Assembly (NCBI RefSeq): GCF_964275005.1
Contig: NC_092690.1
Coordinates: forward strand, 5,929,336-5,993,335
DNA: 64,000 bases
Source of the DNA: Diadema setosum
Taxonomy: Eukaryota; Echinodermata; Echinoidea; Diadematoida; Diadematidae
Direction: 5' to 3'
Shown here: positions 1 to 12,419 of the stretch, one piece after another
Layout: every line of letters starts with the position of its first letter
Numbering within the stretch: the stretch's first letter is position 1
Notes under the pieces: generated by a model
The model's input: the letters and a program-made list of their open reading frames with translations, nothing else
The model's database searches: none
Told to the model about the DNA's origin: nothing
Position numbers and translations under genes: made by a program

Positions 1-618
1 CAAGTACATGCTCTCCTATTCATCCAATTAAACCTAGGTCAAGGAAAGTGAACAATCAACACATTTGTGACAAACTTGTCATTTTAATATTTTGCCAATT
101 TTGTGAAAATGTAATCACACATTGCCCACATGTACAATAGACCTATTAGGAGAATCATGCATTATGGCGGACGCATACCAGTCGCCTTAGCGACATTTCT
201 AGTTTCATTCTATTTTCATTTCTGCGAAAGCATTCTTTCAACTTTGAGAAGGATTTCTTTTTTTTAATGATAAAGATATCATCAGTACAAAAGGAAATAC
301 CCACTTTAATGCTGATGACGTTTGTTTGACTTTTTTCTTTTTTGTGTGTGTGTCCGGTAATGATTTATCACGAAGTTCCCAGGGAACAAACAACAAGCCA
401 ACAATGTATGCAATTTATACTAGTGATTCTTCAAATTACTGAGCAGAATTCAGTAGACAAACCTGATGAAATAGCAAATATTCATATGGGGATAATGAAT
501 GTACATTTTTAGTAAAATCCATTCCGGGTAATCGGCAAATACGGCTTAACCCACGTATACATATCGTTGCTAGTGGTATAGGATGTTTGCCCTTTTTTTT
601 TTCTTTTATTTGTTTCAG
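1..618 (+). other. Intron upstream of the last visible LRR exon of gene 1
   Basis: No exon could be recognised here. The stretch ends in a T-rich tract and a CAG acceptor at 616-618. Earlier LRR exons of the same receptor presumably lie before the window. Only short T-rich and purine runs were seen. Confidence 0.6.
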
Positions 619-690
619 ACTTCTAGCAGGAGCTGAACTCAAAATTGTGGACGGAAACACAGTTTCACATCTGAAGTCTTTGAAAGCTCT
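619..690 (+). CDS. LRR exon of relaxin-receptor-like GPCR (gene 1)
   Basis: This is a 72-nt exon encoding one 24-residue leucine-rich repeat of the ectodomain. It begins after a pyrimidine-rich acceptor ending CAG and stops at a consensus GTAAGT donor. It starts with the third base of a codon and ends after two bases, so it is a phase 2-2 module. The repeat is weakly canonical: leucines sit at positions 1, 2, 18, 21 and 24, but the usual Asn is missing and Val replaces the Phe of the AF motif. In LGR-family genes each LRR is commonly its own 72-nt exon, and the exons of gene 2 in this window show the same size and phase. The next recognised exon of this gene is the 7TM exon at 2092, also entered in phase 2. 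A decayed or alternative exon is possible given the poor consensus. Confidence 0.7.
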
Positions 691-2091
691 GTAAGTGTGA
701 CTAACTGCATGTCACTTGCACTGAAGCTGCGTCTTTGTGTATGATATTATGTGTGCGTGTGTGTGTGTTTGTGAGAGAGAGAGAGAGAGAGTGTCTGTGC
801 GCCCGCGCGTGAGTTGGTGTGTGGGTGCATGAGTGTGCGTGTGCGTGTGCGTGTACGTGCGTGTGGGTTTTTGTTCTTCTATATCATATTTAGTAAAAAG
901 TTAAGTATTATCATTTCTATAATCACAATAGAATGAAAGTAAGTTATCCCATCGACCTGGAAGATTATCGAACCTAAAGAAATAATGATTTCAAGACAAG
1001 ACTGACTGCCAATAACAAGACCTAAAACACCAATTATAGCGACAAAGTGATATAGCATGATGACTCGTGCACATTTACTTTGTCCTATGTTCCTTTACAA
1101 GTGAAACGTATCGCGCAGCATGTTCTCAAATTTGTCTTGAGCCGTATAGAGTACAAAGTGTGATAACAAAGTCATTCATTGCCATGGAAACTTGTTCTGC
1201 ACAACCTCACCTGGCCCGAATATCTATGAACAGTATTGTTGCTAACCATGCTCGCAACTGGTTGTAACCCAAGCTATATCAAAATCGTGATATCATCACT
1301 ACGGTACTCAATAAAGATCGCTTGATACTGCAAGTTCCTCTCAAATTCTCTAGATGAAGTTAAGTGGACAAATCTTCAAGGGTTAATAAAGTCTAAAGAG
1401 ACATAAATATAAATACTTCATATCAGGTTTCCATTTTTCTCGCAGATTCACTAGAAACATCATAACATATGCTTATTGCATTCATATTTTGTATACATTA
1501 TTATATGTTATATAACCATGTATGTAAATAGTATAATATATATTGTATATATGAATACCCATGTACATACATGAATACGTTTGTTTGTTTGTACGTGTTT
1601 CCGTGTGTGTGAAAATGTCATTATATTCATGTTGTCATGATCCCTACGTGCTTTGTGGCATTATTACTCCACGCTTTGTTTCGTCGTTCATAACGTGGTT
1701 TAAGTGAGAACATAAAAAAAAAAACCCGCTTTACACATTATGTTATCAAAAAGATCAGTTATCAAATCAAATGATATGAATGGAATATTTGACATACATG
1801 CGTTAACATAGAAAATGGATAGATATCTACTAAAGATCAAGAGAAATACGTTACACACACAATGACCTCCCATTAAAAATTATACATTTTGCATTACTGT
1901 AAAAATCTAACTGTAACGATCTAACACTGGGGGCGTGGTACAGTTAGCAGAGGCCTGATGTTTGCAGCAAGGTACTATACGTTGTTAATAAACAGAAGAG
2001 TGAAAGCTTGTGATACTAACGGGAGTGCATACTCTTTCATGATTCCCTTCATGTTTATATTCTCTCTCTCTTCCAATTTTCTAACAACTAG
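691..2091 (+). other. Intron of gene 1
   Basis: It contains a (GT/GA)-rich microsatellite at about 750-870 and otherwise AT-rich unique-looking DNA. It ends in a very strong acceptor: a long pyrimidine run at 2056-2080, a CTAAC branch-like motif and TAG at 2089-2091. Confidence 0.6.
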
Positions 2092-3172
2092 ATCCACGTC
2101 CGATACACGCCTTTGCTGCCTACTTCAGGATCGTATGAACACCACCTGTACGTCAACCGTTCCATCGAACCCACTGGACACCTGCGGTAGTCTTTTCCCT
2201 AGCGTCATACTGAGAGTGTTTGGCTGGTTGATGGGGTTAAGCGCGCTCATCGGCAACTGCGGGGTGCTATACTTTCGTCTTTATCACGAACAAGACAGCA
2301 AGGCGCAGAATCAACTAATAGCAAACCTCGCTGTGGCAGATTGTGTAATGGCTGTGTACATGATAGTGATAACGTCTGCAGACCTTCATTTTGGATCAAA
2401 ATACTTTTTGGCTGCTCCAGTTTGGCGGGATTCGGTAGTGTGCAAGTTTGCAGGCTTTCTGGCATTTCTTTCGAGTGAAGCATCCGTAATCAGCCTCTCC
2501 CTTATTACGCTTGATAGATTCACATGCATCGTCTTTCCGTTTGGCAGTTGGAGAATGACCCATCGCATGTGTAGAATCATTCTCAGTATTACTTGGATCA
2601 TTGTGTTGGTTATTTCTATCCCCTCGGTGATAGATAGCTCAAAGATTCCTGATTTCTACGGGCAATCCGATGTGTGCATCGGTCTTCCTCTGCACTTGAC
2701 ATCTGGTGAAACTGGTGTCTTGGTTACAACGAAGGAATCTGAGTGGAGTAGGGATTATACTGTCACTTTCTTGCCTCTAGACAACGCAAAACGTCCTCCT
2801 TGGCTTTACTCAATCGTTGTGTTTATCGGCATTAACTTCTTCTCTTTCATCTTCATTGCAATTTGCTATATTATCATGTTTATTAAAGTGAGGCGGTCAA
2901 GCAAAGCGACCACAAACACCGCCTCTCGGTCGCGTGAGATTAAAGTGGCTCGCAGAATGGCGATTCTGATCGGGACTGATTTTGCCTGCTGGATGCCTAT
3001 CATTTTGATGGGTATCTTAAGTCAGACGAACACAGTCGACATACCAACAACTCTCTATGCCTGGAGTGTCATCTTCATACTACCTATCAACTCCTCCCTG
3101 AATCCGATGCTTTACACTTTTATGTATTACCTTGATAAAGGCAAAAAACCTCCCCCAAACAGGAGGGCGTAA
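2092..3172 (+). CDS. Terminal 7TM exon of a relaxin-receptor-like (type C LGR) GPCR
   Basis: This exon encodes the hinge and whole seven-helix domain of a plasma-membrane receptor of the RXFP/GRL101-like class, expected to couple ligand binding by LRRs to G proteins. The hinge carries a CC pair and further Cys residues. TM1 (about 2200-2270) has the GN motif; the TM3 end reads LDRF in place of DRY, as is common in this class; TM3-TM4 has CIVFPF; extracellular loop 2 has a Cys; TM5 has FIGINFFSF; TM6 begins EIKVARRMAIL; TM7 has LPINSSLNPMLYTF. These match human RXFP1/2 block by block. An open frame exists from ATG 1958, but I place the exon start at 2092 because the acceptor there is excellent and in phase 2, matching the LRR exons. 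The cytoplasmic tail is only about 15 residues, basic and proline-rich, with no obvious palmitoylation Cys, so it is unusually short for the family. Confidence 0.9.
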
Positions 3173-3260
3173 ATTTTTGTTTGACTCCGACGGGTTTGCA
3201 GACAACGTACGCATCATTGACTGTGATGGTGAAATTACATGATGCGAAATATTGACAAAT

Positions 3261-3266
3261 AATAAA
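3261..3266 (+). promoter_or_regulatory. Candidate polyadenylation signal of gene 1
   Basis: An AATAAA hexamer lies about 90 bp after the receptor stop codon. It is the first such signal after the stop and would give a short 3' UTR. Actual cleavage cannot be seen from sequence. Confidence 0.45.
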
Positions 3267-3477
3267 CTGCGTAGGATCGTTTTGTCGAGCCAGAAATAAT
3301 CTCCCTACTGTGTAGCCTCACTAACAGAAGGACTGATGGGACACAGGCTGCGACTTACTTCACAATAGCCCTGTATTATAGAACAGGTTTAAGTGGACGT
3401 CATTCGAAAACTGACTTTTCACCATAATATTATATCGCACTACCAAAAAAAAAAAAAATAATAATAATTCATACATA

Positions 3478-4156
3478 TGTGACCCTGCATCACAAAACGA
3501 ACAGAAAGTCGCCAAACATGAAATTTTAGTTAAGAGCATATTCTATAAGAGCAGACTTTAAGCTTTAAAATGATGTATAATTCAACTCAAATGGACTCTC
3601 TTAACCTATCCAAATATTGGAAAGAAAGCACACACTCGGGAGCCATGTGCACTGAGAAAAGAGGCGCTGAAGTACAGTGTCTATTCAAGCGCTAAATCTT
3701 ACCAAGCCATTGCCGGCTGTGCGATGAATGGGACAAAACACAGGATGTAAACCGCCAGAGTAACAACAATGAAGGGATTATCAGATTAAACTGAAATTGA
3801 GCATGCCTTATTAAAATATTCTGTCTATAATTATTAATGCCAACTTTCAAAGCAGTAGCATTATCCTTTCAAAAGTTATTAGAGTTAAAAGTGAAGAGTG
3901 TGTACAAGGTTTTTAAGAAATGAAAAGGGGACTCTAAAGACACACCTAATTTCACTATTCTCTAACAAATGTTCGAGATAAACTGCTAAAAATTACACTC
4001 TCCTGCCCGCTTTATGATACCAAATTTTAGCATAATATAGAAGAAGAAAAAGTCAAGATCGGCTAGGTTGACCCATTTCACCTTTTTTCAGTCCTCACAA
4101 AAAAAAAAAAAAACAGTGTGTGCGACTTTTTGTTCGTTTTGTGATGCAAGGTTACA
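3478..4156 (+). mobile_element. Non-autonomous TIR element, 'GTGACC' family, copy A
   Basis: A 0.68-kb repeat with inverted ends beginning TGTGACCCTGCATCACAAAA and ending with its imperfect complement. Full-length relatives lie at 12896-13970, 30636-31327 and 46399-47099. It has no coding capacity. The flanking dinucleotides fit TA target duplication. Superfamily is not certain; a Tc1/mariner-like mover is a guess from TA. Confidence 0.85.
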
Positions 4157-4160
4157 TACT

Positions 4161-4161
<1 letters not shown>

Positions 4162-4196
<35 letters not shown>
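4162..4196. repeat. (TA)n microsatellite
   Basis: About 17 TA units, directly abutting the MITE at 4197. The same MITE family is again flanked by (TA)n at 12127, which suggests insertion into TA tracts. Confidence 0.9.
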
Positions 4197-4200
<4 letters not shown>

Positions 4201-4444
4201 GGGTTTGTTTGCAAAAACCGATAAGTCCATTTTTGAAGATTTTGAAGTATGATCTCTGTCAAAAAGAACAAAATAATACCTTTTAAATGATATATTGGTC
4301 ACTACATATAAAGGTATATTTTTGAATTTATGGTCAAAAGAAGCATTTTTTTTTTATTATTCTCTTTATTTTTCTTGAACTTTAATCGCAAATATCTCCA
4401 TTTGGCAAATATGGACTTATCGGTTTTTGCAAACAAACTCTTCA
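4197..4444 (+). mobile_element. MITE 'TGAAGAGTTTG' family, copy 1
   Basis: A 248-bp element with near-perfect inverted termini of about 34 bp (TGAAGRGTTTGTTTGCAAAA and complement, continuing CCGATAAGTCCAT). Other members: 12127-12376 in the opposite orientation, 62584-62821, a fragment at 63391-63452 and a divergent relative at 14408-14647. No protein is encoded. Confidence 0.9.
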
Positions 4445-7144
4445 TATGTATATGTACAAACATAAGTACCTTTAATTGCTCAGAAAGACATGATGACAGG
4501 CCGATTCGTCGAGTGTACTGAAATGCTTAGCTTTTAGTTTAATGTGAATGAATTTAGGTAACAGAATATAACAAAAGAAACAGCATAGGCAATATTTGTT
4601 GTTAGACTTTATTAAGGATTATTGGGTGATATAGATATTCCATCTATTTTACCTTCTAAAAAAAGAACGGACATACATGCACCCAGAGAAGAAATCCCAT
4701 CATTACAGAAACATTTATTTTTTTAGTAATTTCTCAAGTTGACATTCAGATAACATGCTTTAGGTAAGGCTTGTTCACGAATAGCGTGAATGAAGACACA
4801 ATCATAACTGATTGAAAATGCTTCGTATTTCAACCTATTGTAAGGCTTCAAAGTAGGATCAGCTGTCAATTACGGCAAAATAGATGGTTGCAATTTTTTC
4901 AGTGTGTGCGGCTTTATCGATGCAGTGCGAAGGCCGTCATTGGTGATAATCAAGATTCCATTTATTATGACACCATAATGTTGAAAAAAAAAAGAAGAAA
5001 TGGTCAAATCAGGTCCAACAGCTCTACAGTTCGGGAACAAAACTCCGCTTCTACGCCGGGAAGTGGAGCCAGCTCGGTGGCGCCCCGTATGTATTTGAGT
5101 AAACGTTCTATATTTTTCCTGATTGATATCCGATACATGTACTAAATATATTGATTATTATTATTTCAAATTAGCCTAACATTGATGCAAAGTTTGTATA
5201 TTATGATATTTGATACTTGTTATTTATTTAGATATTCTACTTATTGTGTTTATATTGCCCCGCCCTGATTATATTAATGTTTGACACATTATCCGAGCGT
5301 TAAGAATAACATATTGTTATTGTTATATTTTTGATTTTTCCCTTTTTATGGATTAAAATTTTTCTTTTTTCATCTTACGATATGAATATACTAAATTTTA
5401 TACTTATTTGAATTGATCTAGGCAAAGGGATGTACCGAAATCTGAAAATTTGGTGTCTTGATAAGTATAGATTATCTTATTTTTTTTTTGTTGTTGTTTC
5501 AAGCATAATGAATGCTGCAGTTTCCCCCCGATAGTTGAGAACGTTCCAATTCGATCATGATCATCCGCTCATTGATTATGATGTTGAGTGTGACATTTTT
5601 TTTTCTCTCTCAACCTAATTTTTATACATCATAATGATGTATCTCTGAATGATTTTATTTTTTAAATGTATTACATTGAATGAATGAGTGTTTTGTATTG
5701 TTTAGTTTTGGATAGGTTAAACAAATCTGATTATAATCGTCCCCCATAAGTAAATCAGGTATTTGAATAATGTGTCCTCATGGTAAGAATCGATAGGCAC
5801 TGTTACACCCTGAATTAAAATCGATCAAGGAATATTATGTCGCAACTATGCTTTGAGATTGGAATATCTTTTCTGTTTTTTTGTTTTGTTTTTTCTTATG
5901 GTCGAAGTTTGACTTTGTTCTTTTCTTGTCTTTTTGCAAAGTGTTATTTCCTTTACATCTTATCTTATGGCCCAATTTATTCATCAATTGAAAGAGTTGC
6001 TCAGTAACCACGCTCTGATATACAAACAACCATACTTGATATCTTCATCAATACCCTGACTTGCAATTGATTGTGGATTTTTTTTTTAAATTTTATTGTA
6101 TGGCTCGATGTATTAATCAGGTTAAAGGGTTACTCAGTAACCACGTTCTGATTTGCAACCGATCATGATTAAATGCTATTATCGAAACTTTAACGTGTTA
6201 TTGATCGTAAAATATCTTGCTAAATTTTTCCTATGAGACGTGAATACCGTCATTTTGTTGTTGATTTTTTTTTTCTTTTAAATTCTAGGTATTGCAATTG
6301 GTTTATTTATGTATAGAATAGTGTTATATTTTTCCTAGTTTTTGTAAAAATAACCGATTTATTAAGTTAGTAATTATATTTAAATAATATATATTTTTGT
6401 ACATCAATCTCCGTTTGTAATGTAATTGAAATTTGTTTGTTTTTTTTTGTTTTTTTTTAATATAGTTGCAATGTTATTAGATTGAAAATATGCTGTAACC
6501 CTGGCGCTACACACAAATACTGTGTTTATTTTAATTTTTCTGTTTGTAATAGATTATGACATTTTCATTATTTGCCTCTTTGGCAATAAAAGATTAGGAT
6601 GTAGTTATGACTAATTTAGTAAGAAACATTAGTATTATTTTTCTTTTTTTTTTAAATCCTTCTTTTTTCGCTGTCCCATAATATTTTTGATTTTATGAGA
6701 TTCAATTACAAGCATCTTTTTTTTTTTACATTTTTTTTTTCTTTTCGTTGCTTCCAGCAAAGATCTGTTATTAATAATTGTACGTAATAATGGTACATTA
6801 ACATTTTTCCTTGTGATAGTTATTGATAGGTAATGAAAGTACCAATGAAATTAGTGAACGGTACAAATTCTAAGATTGTAGTTTGAACATAAGGTTATTT
6901 TACTCCTGTGCTCCTTTGGAGAGACCGATGTGACTCCTTAAATTGATAGATGTGTAAGTCTATTATGACGTTGATGTGTATGAGTATGTGTGTGCGTCTG
7001 TATATGAACGTGTGTGTGTGTGTGTTTGCGTGTATGTTTGGGTATGTGTTTGTATGCATGTGTATGTATGTACCATGTGTGTTACAGGACGAGCGGAGTG
7101 GTTTTGTTACGACCGCCAGGGTCTTCCAGCATTGAATCGATTTA
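4445..7144 (+). other. AT-rich, T-run-rich stretch without recognised gene, perhaps LINE 5' region
   Basis: Between about 4900 and 6900 the + strand is full of T-runs. An open frame at 4888-5145 has no recognisable domain. Two imperfect copies of a motif containing CTCAGTAACCACG lie near 5998 and 6133, about 135 bp apart. A (TG)n-rich block at about 6990-7080 precedes the LINE open frame at 7145. I assign no gene here; part of it may be LINE untranslated sequence. Confidence 0.4.
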
Positions 7145-10100
7145 ATGGCTAAATCGATATTTGAATTTGACTTCAGTCGTTTGAATGAACAGGATTTTCA
7201 TGATTTATTTGTATTTGATTCAAATAATCAGAATGCCACTGCTTCACTGTCATTTGACAACCTAATATCCAAAGATATTAATTTTCATACAAATGATATT
7301 GTTGATGATAAATTTCAAGATATTTCTTCGCCATATGTCACTGTTAATCAATTAAAGTCCAAAGATGTTAGTGAAAAGTTCTCCCTGATGCATATGAATA
7401 TAAGAAGTTTGAATAAAAATTTTGAAAATTTGCGTATTTTTAAAGATAATTTTATAGACTCATTTTTTTCTGTAATTGGGCTTACAGAAACATGACTCAC
7501 TGATAATATAATACTGCCTCTTTATTTAATCTCCCAGGATATCATTTGATAAATAATGACAGATATAACAAAAGTGGTGGGGTGTTGCTTTTTATGTTAA
7601 ATCAAACTTTGATTTTTTTCATTCGAAAAGATATCTGTCGAATGGAAAGTTTTGTTGAATCCTTGTCTATAGAAATCAAAGTGCCTAATCGGAAAGATAT
7701 TTTATTAGGCGTAATATACAGGCCCCCTGACGCTAATATAAAATTATTTTTTGATTATTTTAATGAATTATTTACAAGAATCTTCAGTTTTGAATAAGGA
7801 ATGTTATTTAATGGGCGACTTTAATATTGATTTAAGTAAATGTAATGATTTTTAGTATCCCGAGGAATTTCTCAATATTTTGCTCTCTGCATATTTCTCA
7901 CTATTGATTTCAAAACCAACCCGTGTAACAGAACACTCTGCCACTTTAATGGATAATGTTTTTTGTAATGTAAACCCTCTTCCTGATTCTGCTATTATAC
8001 TTACGGATATATCTGATCATTATGCTATTTATATGTGTTCATCCTTACGGTTAAAGACTAAAATAGCTCAGAATTATAAAAGAAGGCATAAGTTTACACC
8101 TCAGAATATAGCCCGGTTTCAAGAATCTTTGATGGAAATTGACTGGTCTGATTTATATGCGGTGCAAGATACGAATGTAGCTTATGAAATTTTTATAAAT
8201 AAGATTGTTATTTTGTTAGATACACATATTCCTTTAGTTAAAAAGAAGTTCGGTAGTTATAAACGTGATCCAAGATTGCCATGGGTGTCAAAGTCATTAT
8301 TACGTTCAATTAATCGTAAAAATAATTTGTATTATGTATTAAAGTAAGGCTAAAAAAACACAGCAATCCCGTGATAAGTATACTGCATATAAAAATGATC
8401 TCGGTAGTTATAAACGTGATCCAAGTTTGCCATGGGTGTCAAAGTCATTATTACGTTCAATTAATCGTAAAAATAAATCGTATTATGTAAGTAAGGCTTA
8501 AAAAACACAGCAATCCCGTGATAAGTATACTGCATATAAAAATGATCTCACTATATGGTATTGCGTAAAGAAAAACAGGAATTATTATATGAGAAAATTA
8601 GATTTGTTTAAAAATCATATGCGTAATACTTGGAAATTGATAAATGAAACATTGAATGAGCATAAGGAAAGAAATGTTATTTCTAAAATTAAGAATGATG
8701 GATTTGAAATAAAAGATTTACGTATGATAGCAGAGATATTCAATTCACATTTTTCAACTGTTGGCCGGAATCTTTGTGCAAATATTCCATTGTCTACTAA
8801 AGAATTTTACGATTACCTGGACGTAGGTAATCAAAATTCAATTTTTTTTCCCCTGTAACAGTATATGAGATTTTAGATATTGTTCATAATTTACCTTCTG
8901 AAAGAAGTTCTGGTTATGATATTGATAATATACTGTTAAAAAATATAATGCCTTATATTGTTGATCCTTTGTTTCATATTTTTGATTTATCAATATCACA
9001 AGGGCAGGTACCAGATGTTATGGAAATATCAAAAACAGTTCCAATTTTTGAAAAGGGTAATAGGGAAGAATTGAATAATTACAGACCTATTTCACTTTTG
9101 CCTAATATATCTAAAATATTAGAAAAAGATAATATATTCTCGAGTTATAGATTTCTTAAATAGAAATGACATTTTGTCAAAATATCAATTTGGATTTCGC
9201 AAGAAACATAGCGCAACACATGCAATATCATCTTTCACTGAAAAAGTATCTCGAGCAATTGATAAATTTCAACATACTTCAGGAATCTTCCTGGACCTCT
9301 CCAAGGCCTTCGACACGATTAACCACGACATTCTTCTATATAAACTTAATCATTATGGTATACGTGGAAAGGCCTTGGAGTGGTTCAGAAGCTATTTGAA
9401 AGACAGAAAACAATTTGTTTGTATAAACAATGAAAAATCTTCTTTGCGCTCAGTTGATTGTGGAGTTCCACAACGAAGTATACTAGAGCTGTTACTTTAT
9501 ATTATCTACATCAATGATTTTCCAAAATCTTCAAATGTTCTTTCTTTTATATTATTTGCAGATGATTCTAATCTTTTCTTTTCTCATTTAAATCCTCATA
9601 CATTAGTTGATGTTATGAATATAGAATTGAACAAGATAAATCAATGGCTAAGAGCAAATAGATTATCGCTATTTGCAGAAAACAAATGTGATGTTGTTTA
9701 GTAATACCCTTGATAAATTGCCATATGATATAATTTTTGAAAATGAAGTGATAAAACAGGTTTATTCCGTTAGATTTCTTGGTGTAACTGTAGACAGTAA
9801 GCTTTCTTGGAAACAGCATATAGATTGTGTATGCCGCACAATTTCCAGTGACATAGGTGTAATTAATAAAATAAAGTTTTGTTTTCCTGTTAAAAAGTTG
9901 CTAATTTTATATTCAACGTTAATTTTACCTTATTTAACGTATGGAATTATAGTATGGGGAAATACACATTCAACTTAATTGGATAGATTATTTTTGTTAC
10001 AAAAATATGTTTAATAAGAATAAAAATATTCATAAATACCCCACTCGTCAAACAGATGAGTATCATTTGCCCCTTACCCAAACTTTATTTACAAAATCCA

Positions 10101-10195
10101 CGTTTATTTACAGTGGCCCTAAATTTTGGAATTCCCTTGAGAAAAATATAAAAGATTATATTAGCTTGAAATCTTTCTCTAGTAATTTAAATTAG
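7145..10195 (+). pseudogene. LINE ORF2 (endonuclease + reverse transcriptase), disrupted
   Basis: The decayed reading frame encodes the protein that nicks target DNA and reverse-transcribes the LINE RNA. Endonuclease blocks are visible as HMNIRSL (about 7390), SVIGLTET (about 7470), GVIYRPP (about 7710), GDFNIDL (about 7812) and SDH (about 8015). Reverse transcriptase blocks are RPISLLPNISKILEK (about 9083), FLDLSKAFDTINHDIL (about 9288), a GVPQ motif (about 9463), and FADDSNLF (about 9557), followed by the usual C-terminal thumb. The reading frame shifts at least six times and an internal 151-bp segment is duplicated at 8250-8549, so the copy is dead. Total length of about 1,000 codons is normal for CR1-like ORF2. 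Confidence 0.85.
8250..8549 (+). repeat. 151-bp tandem duplication inside LINE ORF2
   Basis: Positions 8250-8400 are repeated almost exactly at 8401-8549, with only a few differences. It lies between the endonuclease and RT domains. Confidence 0.9.
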
Positions 10196-11097
10196 ATTGA
10201 TTAGATTGATTGATTTGATTAGCTCATATGTACCCCATGATTAGTTTGACTGTTTGGAATTGTTGTTCTTTTTTCTTCACCCTGCATCGAGAATGCTGAC
10301 CTGCCCTTCGCTCTCTACTCCCTCTCTCTCCCTCCCTCTCTCTCTTTCCCTACTCTCTTCTGTGTGTGCACAATGTATGTGGATGCATACATGTGTGTGT
10401 ACGTGCGTGTGTGTGTGTGTGTGTGTGTGTATTTGTGTTTCTGTTGTATCTTTGCATGTGCTGGTTGGCATAACTTTTATGGTCGTATTGAAAATGTTGT
10501 TATCAGTTGGTGAAAGATAACAGTCCACTCGTAAGTTTAGGTTAGCCATTGACTGGGGAAGAGCATGCATAATTTCTTAAAGACATAAGTTCACCGTAAA
10601 GAAGAAAACCGTTGCAACGTCCTGGAAAAAAAAAAAGGAAGAGGCCTTTAATGGATCTATCTATTTCTATCTCACAGAGTCTCCATGTTAGACTGGAAAA
10701 GTTCTTTCTGGCACAAAGAGCTGTGAGCTGTGTATGTACACTGTACGTGTATTTAGTTTCTGCTCACTTGCAAAACCAAACATCAAGACACCAAGCAGTC
10801 ATCCAACGCGCATCTAATATTCCGGTATCTCCTTAACGTCTGCACGTCATAGTGGTGCAGGTTCCCGCACATGCTAGATTTGAGTTGAAACAAAACCAAC
10901 TTGGACGAGACGCACTAAACAAACAACATGTGGAATGAACTACAAAGCTGTATACTTATTGGAAGGAATGTAGAATGGTAGCAGAACCATGCACTGAAAT
11001 AATTTTTTTTTTTCATGTGAAACTCACGTGGAAGGTTTATCTTATGTATGTATAAATATATAAATATATTATACATACTTTTGCTGTGTGAGATATG

Positions 11098-11142
<45 letters not shown>

Positions 11143-11688
11143 GTATGATTTTGTTTGTTATTATTATGCTTAGAATTATATTTCAGCAGTTTGATATAAG
11201 ACTTTATTCAGATATATATTTTCAATATATGATGTTATTTTGATGATGAGATGAGGTTAGATTGGATTTTTGTATTGAATTGAATGATTGATTTGTGTTT
11301 ATAAAGGTTATAATTCAGAAGATTGGCATTATATGAAATTGCATTACATATTATGACACATCAGGTTATTCAGATAATAACTGTTTGTTTGTTTGATAGA
11401 TACTTTATTTTCTGCAAATCAATATACATCAATTACATAATCATAAACATGGGAAACTTCATTGTGATTATTTACTATTTTTGTTGCCATGACAAAGTGC
11501 ATTGTTTCTTTTTTACGACATCATTCGTGTATAATATACTTTATATTGTATTGAAAAAATCCTTTATCGGACGAGTGTAAGAGAAATGAAAAAAAAAATT
11601 GTATCACTTTGGATTATGTCAACTTTTTCTTTTCTTTTCTTTGTGATGATGGAAATAAATAAACCATTGAATTGAATTGAATTGAAAC

Positions 11689-12091
11689 AAACGAAGTATA
11701 TGTGAAATAGAGTCGTTTGACTTGCATAAGCAACGATATAAAAGGAAATTAATGATATGATATTACAGTATGCAAGTCTATGCAGCAGGGATTGCAATAA
11801 CAATGTCATATCTAAGAAGCGATAATGCAGAGGGCCGCCATTGTAAGCATTGCTTGAAAAGATGGCCGGCCCGAGGAAAAGGTAGGGACGTACTAGATTC
11901 GTAACAATATAAATTCTGTTGCGAAGATAGCAGAGAAAAATAAACTCTGATGTGTGATGGTGGTGAATGTGCGTGAATGAACTATTCTGTTGGTAGATCC
12001 TAAGGAAGGCCAAATGACTGGCCGAAAGCTTGACTGAATAAAAGGGAGACTCAAGATCGAGCGCAACGTCCGCCTCAGTATAATATATATG

Positions 12092-12126
<35 letters not shown>
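11689..12126 (+). other. No gene; possible retroelement 3' scrap and (TA)n
   Basis: A stretch around 12000-12060 reads GGCCGAAAGCTTGACTGAAT, a phrase resembling the 3' ends of Penelope-like retroelements, but no coding remnant supports it. A (TA)n tract runs from about 12082 to 12126. Confidence 0.35.
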
Positions 12127-12130
<4 letters not shown>

Positions 12131-12372
12131 GAGTTTGTTTGCAAAAACCGATAAGTCCATATTTGCCAAATGGAGATATTTGCGATTAAAGGTCGAGAAA
12201 AATAAAGAGAATAATAAGAAAATTTTTGCTTCTTTTGACCATAACTTCAAAAATGTACCTTTATATGTAGTGACCAATATATCATTTAAAAGTTATTATT
12301 TTGTACTTTATGACAGAAAACCGTACTTCAAAATCGTCAAAAATGGACTTATCGGTTTTTGCAAACAAACTC

Positions 12373-12376
<4 letters not shown>
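12127..12376 (-). mobile_element. MITE 'TGAAGAGTTTG' family, copy 2
   Basis: A 250-bp copy in the opposite orientation to 4197-4444, with the same inverted ends and interior. It sits between two (TA)n tracts (12082-12126 and 12377-12416), consistent with insertion into TA repeats. Confidence 0.9.

Positions 12377-12419
<43 letters not shown>

Larger units (their letters stand above)
7145..11688 (+). mobile_element. CR1/Jockey-like LINE, old copy
   Basis: A non-LTR retrotransposon with an apurinic endonuclease, a reverse transcriptase and a roughly 1.5-kb 3' region rich in CT and TG microsatellites. The 3' end is taken as the AATAAACCATTGAATTGAAT tail at about 11660-11688, a short-repeat tail typical of CR1-like LINEs. 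The coding part ends at 10195, so the assignment of the whole 3' region to this copy is inference. The 5' limit is not seen. Confidence 0.75.

Noticed and set aside
1446-1519. LRR exon candidate in the gene 1 intron
   Set aside because: It has a good acceptor (TTTTCTCGCAG) and an RNIIT-like start, but no 72-nt module fits and the frame meets a stop before the nearest GT.
1958-2091. Coding sequence upstream of the 7TM exon from ATG 1958
   Set aside because: It is open but contains the pyrimidine tract and branch-like CTAAC of the acceptor at 2091, and lacks LRR or cap features, so it is treated as intron.
11564-12277. 237-residue minus-strand frame
   Set aside because: It runs through a MITE and a (TA)n tract; the protein is low-complexity Tyr/Ile and meaningless.
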